DNA from: Anaerolineales bacterium UBA5797
GTDB lineage: Bacteria > Chloroflexota > Anaerolineae > Anaerolineales > Villigracilaceae
Length of the DNA: 64,000 bases
Reading direction: 5' to 3'
Assembly: GCA_002418205.1 (NCBI GenBank)
Contig: DIDP01000011.1
Coordinates: 62,001 to 126,000 of the forward strand
In this document: one piece after another, positions 16,765 to 25,551 of the stretch
Position numbering within the stretch: the first letter of the stretch is position 1
Layout: the number at the start of each line of letters is the position of its first letter
Notes under the pieces: generated by a model
Database searches by the model: none
What the model was told of the DNA's origin: nothing
The model's input: the letters and a program-made list of their open reading frames with translations, nothing else
Program-made: the position numbers and the translations under genes

Positions 16765-16913
16765 CTCTGGTGGTTGAGTAGCCGCGAAGCCGCGTACACC
16801 TGCACCCACCGGAGGTGTGGTGTTGAAACCACCAATAAACAAAAGTATTTTGCTTACAAGGTGATTTCGATACGGGCTTCGCGACCAACGTTCAGCCCTA
16901 CTCAATCACCGAG
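16765..16913. repeat. 149-bp inverted-repeat element, GGTGGTTGAGTAG family
   Basis: Ends are CTCTGGTGGTTGAGTAG and CTACTCAATCACCGAG, imperfect inverted copies. A second copy with the same ends lies at 60537-60663. No open frame is inside. It fills the gap between the peptidase gene and the SbcD-like gene, and its right end abuts the latter's GAGG ribosome-binding site. Confidence 0.8.
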
Positions 16914-16924
16914 GTATTCTTGAT

Positions 16925-18157
16925 ATGAAACTACTCCACTTCGCCGACGCACATATTGACATGGCAAACTACGGACGCCATGATCCCGAAACGGGGCTGC
17001 CTCTGCGCGTCCTTGATTTTCTCAAGTCATTGGATACCATCGTCGACGCGGCGGTCTCCGAAAAAGTGGACATGGTCATCTTTGCGGGAGATGCCTACAA
17101 GGACCGCTCCCCCGCGCCGACGTTCCAGCGTGAGTGGGGCAAGCGAATCATCCGCTTGTCGCAGGCGAAGATCCCAACCCTGCTTTTGGTGGGCAACCAT
17201 GATCTTTCCCCCGCGGCGGGACGCGCCCATGCGATCCAGGAGTTTGATACATTGCAGGTGCCGTTCGTCAAGGTGCTGCAAAAGCCAGAGTTTCTCACAC
17301 CGGACGCATTATGGGATGTGCCTGTGCAGGTCATTGCCATGCCGTGGATTTCGCGCTCAGCCTTGATGGCGAACCTCGAATTGAGCGCAACGGATACCAG
17401 TGAAGTATTCTCCGGTTTAGAGTCTCGAATCTCCAATCTCATCGAGGAATGGATCGCAGGTGCGGATAAGAATCTGCCCCTCATCCTCACCGCCCACGCC
17501 TCCGTTGAGGGGGCAATGTTCGGCGCGGAACGAATGGTCATGCTGGGAAGCGATCTGGTCCTGCCGACCGCCCTCGTCAAGGACCAGCGGCTCGATTACG
17601 TTGCCATGGGACACATCCACAAGCCGCAGGATGTGAACGAAGGGAGCCATCCGCCGGTGATCTATCCGGGCTCCATCGAACGTGTCGATTTTGGCGAGGC
17701 GAAGGATGACAAGTTCTATATCATCGCCGAGGTCACGCGCGGGGACGCGAAGGTTGAGTGGAAAAAGATCGAAGGGACGCGTCCGTTCATTGAACGGCGG
17801 GCAACCCTAAGGTCCAGCGAGAACGTGACGGAGGTTTTGAAAGATGCCCTGCCCCGGGATGTGTCCAATGCGATCGTCAAATTGGTCGTCGAATATCCAA
17901 GGGAATTGGATACGTTGATCGACGAATCGGCGTTGCGAAAACATGCGGAGGCTGCGTTCGAGTTCCATCTGGTCAAACGTCCGCAGATCGAGTCGCGGGT
18001 ACGTCTTTCAGAAGGTGAAACAATAAGCAGTTTAAGCCCTCTGGAATTGCTCGATACTTATTGGAAAACGATGCACGCGGAAAACCGTGATATTGACGTT
18101 GATTCTTTGCAAAAACTCGCACGGGAAATAATATCCGAAGAAGAACCTGACATCTGA
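16925..18157 (+). CDS. SbcD/Mre11-like DNA repair exonuclease
   Basis: A 410-residue calcineurin-type phosphoesterase. The five metal motifs are seen: FADAHID (Asp8, His10), FAGDAYKDRS, LVGNHDLSP, LTAHASVEG and MGHIHKPQ; YPGSIERVDFGE follows as in SbcD. Length and C-terminal domain fit SbcD, which works with the SbcC ATPase on DNA hairpins and ends. No sbcC is adjacent: an MFS gene follows instead, so it is an orphan here. The stop codon lies inside a CCTGA(T/A)ACTTG tandem repeat, and codons around 17415-17440 look like another short repeat unit. Confidence 0.88.
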   Translation: MKLLHFADAHIDMANYGRHDPETGLPLRVLDFLKSLDTIVDAAVSEKVDMVIFAGDAYKDRSPAPTFQREWGKRIIRLSQAKIPTLLLVGNHDLSPAAGRAHAIQEFDTLQVPFVKVLQKPEFLTPDALWDVPVQVIAMPWISRSALMANLELSATDTSEVFSGLESRISNLIEEWIAGADKNLPLILTAHASVEGAMFGAERMVMLGSDLVLPTALVKDQRLDYVAMGHIHKPQDVNEGSHPPVIYPGSIERVDFGEAKDDKFYIIAEVTRGDAKVEWKKIEGTRPFIERRATLRSSENVTEVLKDALPRDVSNAIVKLVVEYPRELDTLIDESALRKHAEAAFEFHLVKRPQIESRVRLSEGETISSLSPLELLDTYWKTMHAENRDIDVDSLQKLAREIISEEEPDI

Positions 18158-18192
18158 TACTTGACACCTGAAACTTGAAACCTGATACTTGG
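18146..18192. repeat. Degenerate tandem repeat (CTTGAAACCTGA type)
   Basis: Several 8-10-bp units of the form (C)TTGA(C/A)ACCTGA or CTGATACTTG in a row. It begins inside the last codons of the SbcD-like gene and contains its stop codon. The reverse complement of related units (CCAAGT.TCAAG) forms the 3' end of accC at 54000-54030. Confidence 0.6.
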
Positions 18193-18216
18193 ATAAATCC
18201 TTCTTTGCGAGGTCTC

Positions 18217-19506
18217 ATGTCCAAGGAACATTCGCGTTATCGCTGGTTTGTTGTGGGGGTGTTCTTTTTCTTCATGCTCCTGCACCAGACCGACAAGTTG
18301 ATGATCGGCTCGTTGCAGGTGCCGGTGAGTGAAACGTTCGGGATCGGCAACAAGGAATGGGGGTTTATCAACACGGGCGCGCTGATCATTGCCACCATCC
18401 TTTACCCGATCTGGGGCTATCTGTACGACCGTTATGCCCGCGCAAAACTGCTCGCGCTCGCATCGCTGATCTGGGGCGCGACGACCTGGTTCAGTTCGAT
18501 CGTCCGCACATACCCTCAATTCCTGGTCACCCGCGCCTCCACCGGCGTGGACGATTCCTCCTACCCCGGTCTGTTCACACTGGTCGCGGATTATTTCGGG
18601 CCGACGTTGCGCGGCAAGGTGTACGGGCTTCTCCAGCTTGCCCAGCCGATCGGCTATCTGCTGGGGATGATCATGGCTTTGATGATCGCCCCGCTGATCG
18701 GCGGATGGCGTTCCGTGTTTTACATCACGGGTTCGCTGGGGATCGTCGTTGCCGGGTTCATCTTCTTTGGCGTGAAGGAGATGCCGCGCGGCAAAGCCGA
18801 ACCTGAATTCGAAGGCGCGGAAGCGAAGGCGCTCGAGCATTTCCATTTCTCATGGAAGGAAGTCGGCCAGATCTTCAAAAAGAAGACCATGTGGTTCATC
18901 TTTGCGCAGGGGTTTGCCGGCAACTTCCCGTGGAATGTGATCACCTACTTCTTCTTCGGTTATCTCATGACCGAGCGCGGCTACGATAACAACTCCGTCC
19001 TCATCACAATGGCTCCGGTCATCCTCATCCTCGCTGCAGGGTATTTCATCGGCGGGTTCCTGGGCGATGCCCTGTTCAAGCGTACCAACAAGGGACGCAT
19101 CCTGGTTTCAAGCCTCGGCGTGCTCATGGGGGCGATCTTCCTGTACTTTGCCATGACCACCCCGGTCGAGAACCGCACGTTGTTCTTCATCTTCATGTGC
19201 CTGACCGCGGTCTTCATGCCGCTGTCGTCGCCCAACGTCATTGCAACGGTCTATGATGTGACCGTGCCCGAGGTCCGCTCGACGGCGCAGGCGGTGGAAT
19301 ATTTCGTGGAGAACACGGGCGCGGCATTCGCCCCCGCCCTTACAGGTCTGCTTGCCGATGCGATCGGTCTCTCTGATGCCATCATCATCATGTGCATCAC
19401 CGCCTGGGTGATCTGCTTCTTCCTTTACATTGGCGCGCTCTTCACGGTCGATCACGATATCCACCATTTGCGCAGTCAGATGGTGGAACGCGCGAAGTCG
19501 ATGTGA
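18217..19506 (+). CDS. Major facilitator superfamily transporter
   Basis: A 429-residue carrier with about 12 membrane helices. After helix 1 comes LHQTDKLMIGSL; the loop after helix 2 has YDRYARAKLLALASLIWG, a form of the MFS motif A; the central cytoplasmic loop is short (GKAEPEFEGAEAKALEHFHFSWKEV). It resembles organic-anion or sugar-phosphate carriers such as the spinster-like group (PFAM MFS_1); substrate unknown. The ATG at 18217 with GAGG upstream is chosen because the longer frame starts inside the tandem repeat. Confidence 0.85.
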   Translation: MSKEHSRYRWFVVGVFFFFMLLHQTDKLMIGSLQVPVSETFGIGNKEWGFINTGALIIATILYPIWGYLYDRYARAKLLALASLIWGATTWFSSIVRTYPQFLVTRASTGVDDSSYPGLFTLVADYFGPTLRGKVYGLLQLAQPIGYLLGMIMALMIAPLIGGWRSVFYITGSLGIVVAGFIFFGVKEMPRGKAEPEFEGAEAKALEHFHFSWKEVGQIFKKKTMWFIFAQGFAGNFPWNVITYFFFGYLMTERGYDNNSVLITMAPVILILAAGYFIGGFLGDALFKRTNKGRILVSSLGVLMGAIFLYFAMTTPVENRTLFFIFMCLTAVFMPLSSPNVIATVYDVTVPEVRSTAQAVEYFVENTGAAFAPALTGLLADAIGLSDAIIIMCITAWVICFFLYIGALFTVDHDIHHLRSQMVERAKSM

Positions 19507-19511
19507 TCCCT

Positions 19512-19541
19512 CGTAGGGGCACGATATATCGTGCCCCTACG
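19512..19541. repeat. 30-bp perfect palindrome, GTAGGGGC family
   Basis: CGTAGGGGCACGATA followed by its exact reverse complement. A looser relative (GTAGGGGCGGG..CCCCGCTCCTAC) lies at 22991-23016. The right end provides TACGAT 5 bp before the next start codon, as the other copy provides TACAAT 7 bp before ruvC. Confidence 0.8.
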
Positions 19542-19548
19542 ATTTTCC

Positions 19549-20673
19549 ATGGACGTTCTCCAGCTCGATCTCAAAAACAAAAAGCAGGTGGATGATTTCC
19601 TGCGCCTGCCGTTCTCCGTTTATCGGAATATCCCTCAATGGGTGCCGCCCCTCCAGATGGACGAACGCCTCAGACTCGACCCGAAGCGGTTTCCGTTTTA
19701 CAAACATTCCCACGCCGCGTTCTTTCTCGCTTACGAAGGGACTCGCCCCATCGGTCGCCTCGCCATCCTCGACAACCAACGTTACAACGAATTCAACAAG
19801 ACGAAGACCGCCTTCTTCTATCTGTTCGAATGCGAGGACAAACTCGAAGCTGCGACCGCCCTCTTCGATGCAGGCTTTACCTGGGCGCGTTCCCGCGGAC
19901 TCGACAAGATCGTCGGTCCCAAAGGCTTTACCCCGCTGGACGGTTTCGGTTTATTGGTCAAAGGTTTCGAGCATCGTCCTGCTTTCGGCTTGCCCTACAA
20001 CCCCGCCTATTATGCGGATCTGATCGAAGCGCAGGGATTTGTCAAAGAAGGGGAATCGGTTTCGGGTTACATCAACACAAAGACCCAATTCCCGCCGCGC
20101 ATCCATGATCTGGCGCAACGGATCGCAAAACGCCGCGGACTTCACATTCTGCGCTGCGAATCGCGCAAGGACTTGCGTAATCTTGTGCCTCATCTTAAAG
20201 AACTGTATAACAATTCCCTGACGGGCACCGAAGGGACGGCTCCGCTTACAGATGAGGAAATCGATTCAATGGCGAACCAGCTCATCTGGCTGGCAGACCC
20301 GAGACTGGTCAAATTGGTAATGAAAAACGATAAGGCTGTCGGATTTTTGCTCGCCTACCCCGATGTCTCCGCTGCCCTTCAAAAAACACGCGGACGTCTC
20401 TTCCCCTTCGGCTGGCTGACCCTGCTCCTTGAACTCCGCCGCACAGACTGGATCAACATTAACGGCGCGGGCTTATTGCCTGAATATCGCGGCTCCGGCG
20501 GCACGGCGATCCTCTACAGCGAGATGTTCAAGTCCGTGACGGAGACTCCGCGTTACAAACATGCCGAGGTGGTGCAGATCGGCATTGAGAACGAGAACAT
20601 GCAGCGCGAAATGGAAAACTTTGGGATCGATTTTTATAAGATGCACAGGACGTACTCGAAGGAGTTGACTTGA
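19549..20673 (+). CDS. GNAT-like N-acyltransferase family protein (paralogue of the gene at 48455)
   Basis: A 374-residue protein that starts MDVLQLDLKNKKQVDDFLRLPFSVYRN and carries PQWVPPL, then FYKHSHAAFFLAYEGTRPIGRLAI, GPKGFTPLDGFGLLVKGFEHRP and a C-terminal acyltransferase-like segment (INGAGLLPEYRGSGGTAILYSEMF, where EYRGSGG resembles the acetyl-CoA loop). The same blocks appear in the minus-strand gene at 48455-49585, so the two are paralogues. The reaction is unknown. The start is preceded by the palindrome rather than a ribosome-binding site. It overlaps the next gene by one base. Confidence 0.75.
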   Translation: MDVLQLDLKNKKQVDDFLRLPFSVYRNIPQWVPPLQMDERLRLDPKRFPFYKHSHAAFFLAYEGTRPIGRLAILDNQRYNEFNKTKTAFFYLFECEDKLEAATALFDAGFTWARSRGLDKIVGPKGFTPLDGFGLLVKGFEHRPAFGLPYNPAYYADLIEAQGFVKEGESVSGYINTKTQFPPRIHDLAQRIAKRRGLHILRCESRKDLRNLVPHLKELYNNSLTGTEGTAPLTDEEIDSMANQLIWLADPRLVKLVMKNDKAVGFLLAYPDVSAALQKTRGRLFPFGWLTLLLELRRTDWININGAGLLPEYRGSGGTAILYSEMFKSVTETPRYKHAEVVQIGIENENMQREMENFGIDFYKMHRTYSKELT

Positions 20674-21221
20674 TGGATGATTCGGTTGGGTTGATATTAA
20701 AAGCGATCCGTTTTTCGGCGGAGAAACATAACGACCAGAGACGGAAGGATGCCAGATCGTCACCCTATATCAATCATCCGGTTGAGGTGGCTGAAACCTT
20801 GTGGACGGTTGGGGGTGTGCGCGACGAGGCTTTGCTGGTGGCTGCCATCCTGCACGATACCATTGAGGATACAAAGACGACCCCGGAGGAGATCAGCGCG
20901 GAATTCGGTGAGGACGTGCTTGCGCTGGTGCTGGAGGTGACCGATGACAAGAGCCTGCCAAAACAAACGAGAAAACAGTTGCAGGTCGAACACGCGCCGC
21001 ATAAAAGTGACAGGGCGAAACTGCTTAAGATCGCAGACAAGATCAACAACGTCCGCGACATGATCCAATCCCCGCCGGCAGACTGGTCGTTGGAACGCAA
21101 ACAGGAATATCTTTTATGGTCTGAGAAGGTGGTGGCAGGTTTGCGGGGAGTGAATCCGAAGCTGGAAAGTCAATACGATGATTTGTTGCTGGAAGGGAAA
21201 CGCTCGTTGGGGATGGGGTGA
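20673..21221 (+). CDS. HD-domain hydrolase, MESH1/SpoT-like
   Basis: A 182-residue single-domain protein with the metal-dependent HD set: YINHPVEVAETL, ILHDTIEDTKTT and KIADKINNVRDMI. These motifs and the small size match the MESH1-type small alarmone hydrolases, which remove the 3' pyrophosphate from (p)ppGpp and, in some members, hydrolyse NADPH. No synthetase or TGS domain is attached. The TGATG overlap with the upstream GNAT-like gene implies translational coupling. Confidence 0.88.
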   Translation: MDDSVGLILKAIRFSAEKHNDQRRKDARSSPYINHPVEVAETLWTVGGVRDEALLVAAILHDTIEDTKTTPEEISAEFGEDVLALVLEVTDDKSLPKQTRKQLQVEHAPHKSDRAKLLKIADKINNVRDMIQSPPADWSLERKQEYLLWSEKVVAGLRGVNPKLESQYDDLLLEGKRSLGMG

Positions 21222-21325
21222 CATCCAGCCACTGATTTGACACCCGCGTTTTGTAATATCAATTTGAGTTCTTTTGACAATTCGCCCCCACCGGGAAGCC
21301 GAATACAATAAACGTGGAGGCTTTT

Positions 21326-22162
21326 ATGACCATTATTGTCGCTGATACCACCTGCGGCTTACCGCGTGAACTGCTCAAAAGCCGGGGGATTCCGTTCGTT
21401 CCCCAGGTTGTCATCTTCGGGGAGGAGGCATTCCATGACGACGAACAGTTGAATACCGCCACGTTCCTGCAAAAGCTGAAATCTGCTCCCGCTTTACCCA
21501 AAACCGCCGCGCCGGAACCGCCTCTCTATTATCCGATCTTCGAGGAGGCGATGAGGAAGGGCGAGAGTGTGGTGGTCGTCGCGCCGACCGGCAAAGCCAG
21601 CGGGACGGTCCGTTCGGCGGAGACAGCCGCGCAGGAATTCCCGGGACTCGACGTCCGCGTGGTGGATACGCTGACCATCTCGTGCAACCTTGGCTCACTG
21701 GTTCTGCTCGCGGATGATATGGCAAAGGACGGTGCATCGGCGGATGAGATCGTCGCCAAACTCGATGAGATGATCCCGCGCGGACGGATCTACTTCCTTG
21801 TGGATACGCTCGAATATCTCGCCAAGGGCGGCCGCATTGGCGGGGCGAAGAAACTGCTGGCGGAGTTGTTGGAGATTAAACCGATCCTGCAAATTAAAGA
21901 CGGGCAGGTCGAGGCGTTCGAACAGCAGCGGACGAAAAGGCGCGCGCTGGCGCGTCTTGTGGAGGTGGTAACGGAACAATGCAAAGGCGGAGACGAGGCT
22001 CATTTATGCGTGTTGCAGGTTGAGGCGGAGCAGGAAGCGCAGGCTCTCGTCGAGGAGTTGAAGTCCAGAGTGTTCGTGGCGGATATCCCGATCTACGAAC
22101 TGCCGCCTGCCATCGTCGTCCACGCCGGGCCCAGGGCGATGGGCGTGGGCTTTTTCCTGTAA
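21326..22162 (+). CDS. DegV family fatty-acid-binding protein
   Basis: A 278-residue protein starting MTIIVADTTCGLPRELLKSRGI, with a conserved T-x-x-A-P-E-P-like element (KTAAPEPPLYYPIFEEA), the DTLEYLAKGGRIGGAKKLLAELLEIKPILQIKDGQVE block and a C-terminal GPRAMGVGFF. All are hallmarks of DegV/FakB proteins, which bind a fatty acid for transfer or signalling. GGAGG 5 bp before the ATG decides the start over a GTG four codons earlier. It lies upstream of yebC with a TATAAT-like element (22166-22171) in between. Confidence 0.92.
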   Translation: MTIIVADTTCGLPRELLKSRGIPFVPQVVIFGEEAFHDDEQLNTATFLQKLKSAPALPKTAAPEPPLYYPIFEEAMRKGESVVVVAPTGKASGTVRSAETAAQEFPGLDVRVVDTLTISCNLGSLVLLADDMAKDGASADEIVAKLDEMIPRGRIYFLVDTLEYLAKGGRIGGAKKLLAELLEIKPILQIKDGQVEAFEQQRTKRRALARLVEVVTEQCKGGDEAHLCVLQVEAEQEAQALVEELKSRVFVADIPIYELPPAIVVHAGPRAMGVGFFL

Positions 22163-22225
22163 TGGTATAATTTTCGTCCCAAGTAAATTTCCCACGAACG
22201 TGGTTATAAAAGGTAAGGAGTTTCA

Positions 22226-22981
22226 ATGTCTGGTCATTCAAAATGGTCTACCATCAAACGCAAGAAGGGTGTGGCAGATGCCAAGCGCGGCGCCATCTTC
22301 ACCCGTCTTGCGCGTGAAATTGTGATCGCGGCGCGCGAAGGCGGCAGCGACATCGATTCAAACTTCCGCCTGCGGCTTGCGGTGGATAAGGCGCGTGCTG
22401 AGAACATGCCCAAAGATAATATCGAGCGCGCCATCAAGCGCGGTGCGGGTGAAGACAAGGACGGTGTGGTGTTCGAGTCCATCACGTATGAAGGGTATGT
22501 CGGTCACGGCGTGGCGGTGATGGTTGAGGCTGTTACTGACAACCGCAACCGCACGGTATCCGATCTGCGTCACGCGCTTACGAAGGCGGGTGGCAATATG
22601 GCAGAGCCGGGCGCGGTGGGCTGGCAGTTCGAACGGATTGCCTATTTCACCTTCCCATCCAGCGCGATGAATTTCGACAAGGCATTCGAGCTTGGCATCG
22701 AAGCAGGCGCGAACGATGTCGTCGAAGATGACGGAACCATAGAGATCACAGGACCTGTTGAATCGTTCAAAGAGATCGCCACACATTTGCACAAGGCGAA
22801 CGTCCAGCCTGAAGATGCGGAACTTCGCTACTCGCCCAAACAGGAAATGGAACTTGGCGCCGAAGAGTCGGTCAGTGTGCTCAAGGCGCTCGAGAATATT
22901 GAAGACCTCGACGATGTGCAGAATGTCTACTCGAACCTCAAGGTTTCGGATGAGGCATTAGCCGCACTCGAAGCTGCGTAA
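22226..22981 (+). CDS. yebC: YebC/PmpR-family DNA-binding regulatory protein
   Basis: A 251-residue protein that begins MSGHSKWSTIKRKKGVADAKR and contains NMPKDNIERAIKRG and EGYVGHGVAVMVEAVTDNRNRT, all diagnostic of YebC. Members act as transcription factors or, as shown recently for some, help ribosomes through proline-rich stretches. Full length. AAGGAG lies 6 bp upstream of the ATG. It precedes ruvC, the usual bacterial order. Confidence 0.96.
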   Translation: MSGHSKWSTIKRKKGVADAKRGAIFTRLAREIVIAAREGGSDIDSNFRLRLAVDKARAENMPKDNIERAIKRGAGEDKDGVVFESITYEGYVGHGVAVMVEAVTDNRNRTVSDLRHALTKAGGNMAEPGAVGWQFERIAYFTFPSSAMNFDKAFELGIEAGANDVVEDDGTIEITGPVESFKEIATHLHKANVQPEDAELRYSPKQEMELGAEESVSVLKALENIEDLDDVQNVYSNLKVSDEALAALEAA

Positions 22982-22990
22982 TCATTATCT

Positions 22991-23016
22991 GTAGGGGCGG
23001 GTAACCCCGCTCCTAC
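22991..23016. repeat. Imperfect palindrome, GTAGGGGC family
   Basis: GTAGGGGCGGG opposed to CCCGCTCCTAC with a 4-base centre. It ends in TACAAT (23014-23019), seven bases before the ruvC start. Confidence 0.7.
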
Positions 23017-23026
23017 AATTATTTAA

Positions 23027-23509
23027 ATGACCCTCGCATTAGGGATCGATCCCGGGACAGCTACAACAGGTTACGGACTCGTCCGCCTCGCGCGGGACGG
23101 GGAACTGGTCGCCGTTAAATATGGCGTGATCTTAACTCCGAAGGATGCATCTGCGCCCGCGCGGCTGGAGATGATCTACGACCGGATGCGTGAACTCCTC
23201 AAGGAATATAAACCTAAAACCGCCGCCGTTGAAAAATTATTCTTTTCGCGCAATGTCACCACAGCCATTGCCGTGGGACAGGCGCGCGGCGTGGTCATGC
23301 TGGCGCTGCAACAGGCGGGGATCGAATCGTTCGAGTACACTCCCAAGGAAATCAAAAACGCCGTGGCTGGCTACGGCGGTGCGGACAAACGCCAGGTGCA
23401 GGAGATGGTGCGCGCGTTACTGCAACTCGATTCCATCCCCAAACCGGATGATGCCGCCGACGCGCTGGCGGTTGCCATCACGCATTTGAATACAAGGCGA
23501 TACGATTAG
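23027..23509 (+). CDS. ruvC: Holliday junction endonuclease RuvC
   Basis: A 160-residue resolvase that cuts four-way DNA junctions in recombination. It starts TLALGIDPGTATTGYGLV with the first catalytic Asp at residue 8; AVEKLFFSRNVTTAIAVGQARGVVMLA and KPDDAADALAVAITH supply the other acidic residues. Full length for the family. There is no Shine-Dalgarno sequence; the start follows a palindrome that may supply a -10 box. Its partner ruvA is 1.5 kb downstream, separated by an inverted transporter gene; ruvB is not in the window. Confidence 0.95.
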   Translation: MTLALGIDPGTATTGYGLVRLARDGELVAVKYGVILTPKDASAPARLEMIYDRMRELLKEYKPKTAAVEKLFFSRNVTTAIAVGQARGVVMLALQQAGIESFEYTPKEIKNAVAGYGGADKRQVQEMVRALLQLDSIPKPDDAADALAVAITHLNTRRYD

Positions 23510-23521
23510 GTTGCATATAAA

Positions 23522-23547
23522 AAAGTCCGCCTGCCAGGGCGGACTTT
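23522..23547. terminator. Bidirectional terminator between ruvC and the MFS gene
   Basis: AAAGTCCGCC and GGCGGACTTT with a short loop. On the minus strand the stem is followed by a run of six T, on the plus strand by only TT, so it serves the transporter gene best. Confidence 0.75.
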
Positions 23548-23551
23548 GGAT

Positions 23552-24793
23552 CTAATCATCTGTTGGGGAATGAACCTGTTGTCTCTGTTCTGCGATATTC
23601 ACCGTCTCGGGGACATAATGATGAATGACCCAGGCGCCCGGCAGGCAGATCAGGCCGCCGATGATGAACGGAAGCGTGAAGGAATATACAGCCAGTATTC
23701 CGGCAAGTAGCGGACCCAGCGCAACACCCAATCCAAATCCCATCGTAATGAAACTCATCTGCCTTCCCTCACCGCCTGTTTGAGCCATGTCCGCTGCGAT
23801 GGCGAAGGCGGGCGCAGCGACCCCACCGGATGCCAGCCCCTGTATTAATCGCAGGACGATCAATTGGCTTGCAGAGGTTGCATATCCCAGCAACGCTGTG
23901 GCGGGAGCCAGCACAAGCAGGCCGCCGATGATCAACGGCTTGCGTCCGATGCGATCGGAAAGACGGCCCAGAGGCACCTGCGTAAAGACGCGGCTGAGCA
24001 GCAGGGCGCTGAAAGCCAGGCTGAAAACGAACGCGCTCATGTTCAATCGCGCATTGAATTGATCCTCCAGGACGGCCATCATGGAGAAACTCCCAGCCAT
24101 GACCAGCGTCGCGAACGAAACACCCAGGATGCCGGCGGTAAGCAGTTTTGTGTCGATGATCTGGAACCTGACGGGTTTCGTTCCTGAAGGTTGGGCCGGT
24201 TTTTCCTTCACCCATAATTGAACCAGGATGATGGCGGTGATGATAAAGGCGGAACCTGCGTAAAAAGCGGCGTTGAATCCATAACGATCATATAACGCGC
24301 CACCCAGCAATGGACCAATGCCCAGGCCAACCATGCGGCTGGTGGTATAGATCCCCATCGAGCCGCCGCGCGTCTCCTTTATACTGGAACCAACCATCAG
24401 GGCGAGAGCGGCGGGGATCGTCATGGCAACGCCCACTCCCTGAAAGATGCGCAGAAATAGCAGATCCGAGAAGCGGGAGGCAAATATGTATCCGATGGTT
24501 GCAATTCCCAGCATCGTCAAACCAGCCAGGATGAACGGCTTGCGGCGCCCGACACGGTCGATGAACGCGCCCGCAAAGGGCTGCAACATGGCATTGACCA
24601 GACCGAAGAGCGCGATCAACAATCCAACGCGTACGGTCTCCGGGATGGGAAAAGCGGGAGCTGGTAATTTCGCAACAAAAAGCGGCAACACGATGAACAG
24701 GATACTGTTCCCGATGGCGTCCCCAAGCCGCGCCGCAGACAAGGCAATGACAACCCGATTGCCCCCGATTCTTTCAAGTTTCTCAAATATCAT
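23552..24793 (-). CDS. Major facilitator superfamily transporter (multidrug-type)
   Basis: A 413-residue carrier with about 12 helices. Motif A-like loops occur twice: FIDRVGRRKPFILAG and GRLSDRIGRKPLIIGG, the duplicated pattern of drug/H+ antiporters. The substrate is not predictable. The ATG at 24793 is chosen because it has AAGGAG about 15 bp upstream and matches the first helix; the longer frame upstream has no transporter features. The gene lies in reverse orientation between ruvC and ruvA, breaking the usual ruvCA order. Confidence 0.85.
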   Translation of the reverse strand: MIFEKLERIGGNRVVIALSAARLGDAIGNSILFIVLPLFVAKLPAPAFPIPETVRVGLLIALFGLVNAMLQPFAGAFIDRVGRRKPFILAGLTMLGIATIGYIFASRFSDLLFLRIFQGVGVAMTIPAALALMVGSSIKETRGGSMGIYTTSRMVGLGIGPLLGGALYDRYGFNAAFYAGSAFIITAIILVQLWVKEKPAQPSGTKPVRFQIIDTKLLTAGILGVSFATLVMAGSFSMMAVLEDQFNARLNMSAFVFSLAFSALLLSRVFTQVPLGRLSDRIGRKPLIIGGLLVLAPATALLGYATSASQLIVLRLIQGLASGGVAAPAFAIAADMAQTGGEGRQMSFITMGFGLGVALGPLLAGILAVYSFTLPFIIGGLICLPGAWVIHHYVPETVNIAEQRQQVHSPTDD

Positions 24794-24955
24794 GATGTAT
24801 GGTTTAATCTCCTTTTTGTGGATTTCCGACCCTCCTGTGAATGGATTTATTTTACAAGTTTGTGACAACCTGTGTTTTGAACAACTTACTCTCACCCCAT
24901 TGGGGTCGATACAAGGAACGCCAAATTCCATTCCATTCAAAATGAACGACTACTG

Positions 24956-24961
24956 TATAAT
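24956..24961 (+). promoter_or_regulatory. -10 box of ruvA, leaderless arrangement
   Basis: TGTATAAT is followed by AAAACC and the ruvA ATG at 24968. No Shine-Dalgarno sequence is present and the -35 region is weak. Confidence 0.55.
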
Positions 24962-24967
24962 AAAACC

Positions 24968-25543
24968 ATGATTGCGACATTGCGCGGTGAAATTGCACAG
25001 ATCGAGGATAACGCTCTGGTCCTTGAAGTGGGCGGTGTGGGACTGCGCGTCTTTGTCCCCGCGCCGCTGCGCGGACGGATGAAGACGGGTGAAGTCGTTT
25101 TGCTGTACACGCATCTTGTCGTTCGTGAGGATGCATTGACGTTGTACGGGTTTGAGTCACAAGCCGACCGTGAACTCTTCAACATTCTGCTTGGCGTGGA
25201 CGGTGTCGGTCCCAAGGTGGCGCTTTCGGTTCTTTCCTCCATGACGCTGGATGCCGTGCAACGCGCCGTCTTTGCCGATGAAGCGGAACTGCTGAGCCGT
25301 GTCCCTGGTGTGGGGAAGAAGACCGCCCAAAAGATGGCGCTGCATCTCAAGGACAAACTCAAGCCGACGGATGCGCTGGCAAAGGTCGCGGCGATGTCCG
25401 ATAAGGACAGCGAGGTCCTTGCCGCGTTGACCGCGCTGGGCTACTCGGTCGTCGAGGCGCAGACCGCCATCCAATCCATCCCGAAGGATGCACCCGAGGA
25501 TGTGGAGGAACGTTTACGGCTGGCGTTGCAGTATTTTCAGTAG
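24968..25543 (+). CDS. ruvA: Holliday junction DNA helicase subunit RuvA
   Basis: A 191-residue junction-binding protein that recruits RuvB for branch migration. It starts MIATLRGEIAQIEDNALVLEVGGVGLRV (OB fold), followed by the two helix-hairpin-helix motifs LLGVDGVGPKVALSVLS and LSRVPGVGKKTAQKMALHLKDKL, and the C-terminal RuvB-binding domain (SEVLAALTALGYSVVEAQ). Full length. A -10 box ends 6 bp before the start. Confidence 0.95.
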   Translation: MIATLRGEIAQIEDNALVLEVGGVGLRVFVPAPLRGRMKTGEVVLLYTHLVVREDALTLYGFESQADRELFNILLGVDGVGPKVALSVLSSMTLDAVQRAVFADEAELLSRVPGVGKKTAQKMALHLKDKLKPTDALAKVAAMSDKDSEVLAALTALGYSVVEAQTAIQSIPKDAPEDVEERLRLALQYFQ

Positions 25544-25551
25544 GACGATAC

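Noticed and set aside
17400..17445. Repeat insertion inside the SbcD-like gene (GAGTCTCGAATCTCCAATCTC)
   Set aside because: It looks like a repeat unit seen in related genomes, but there is no second copy in this window to compare with.
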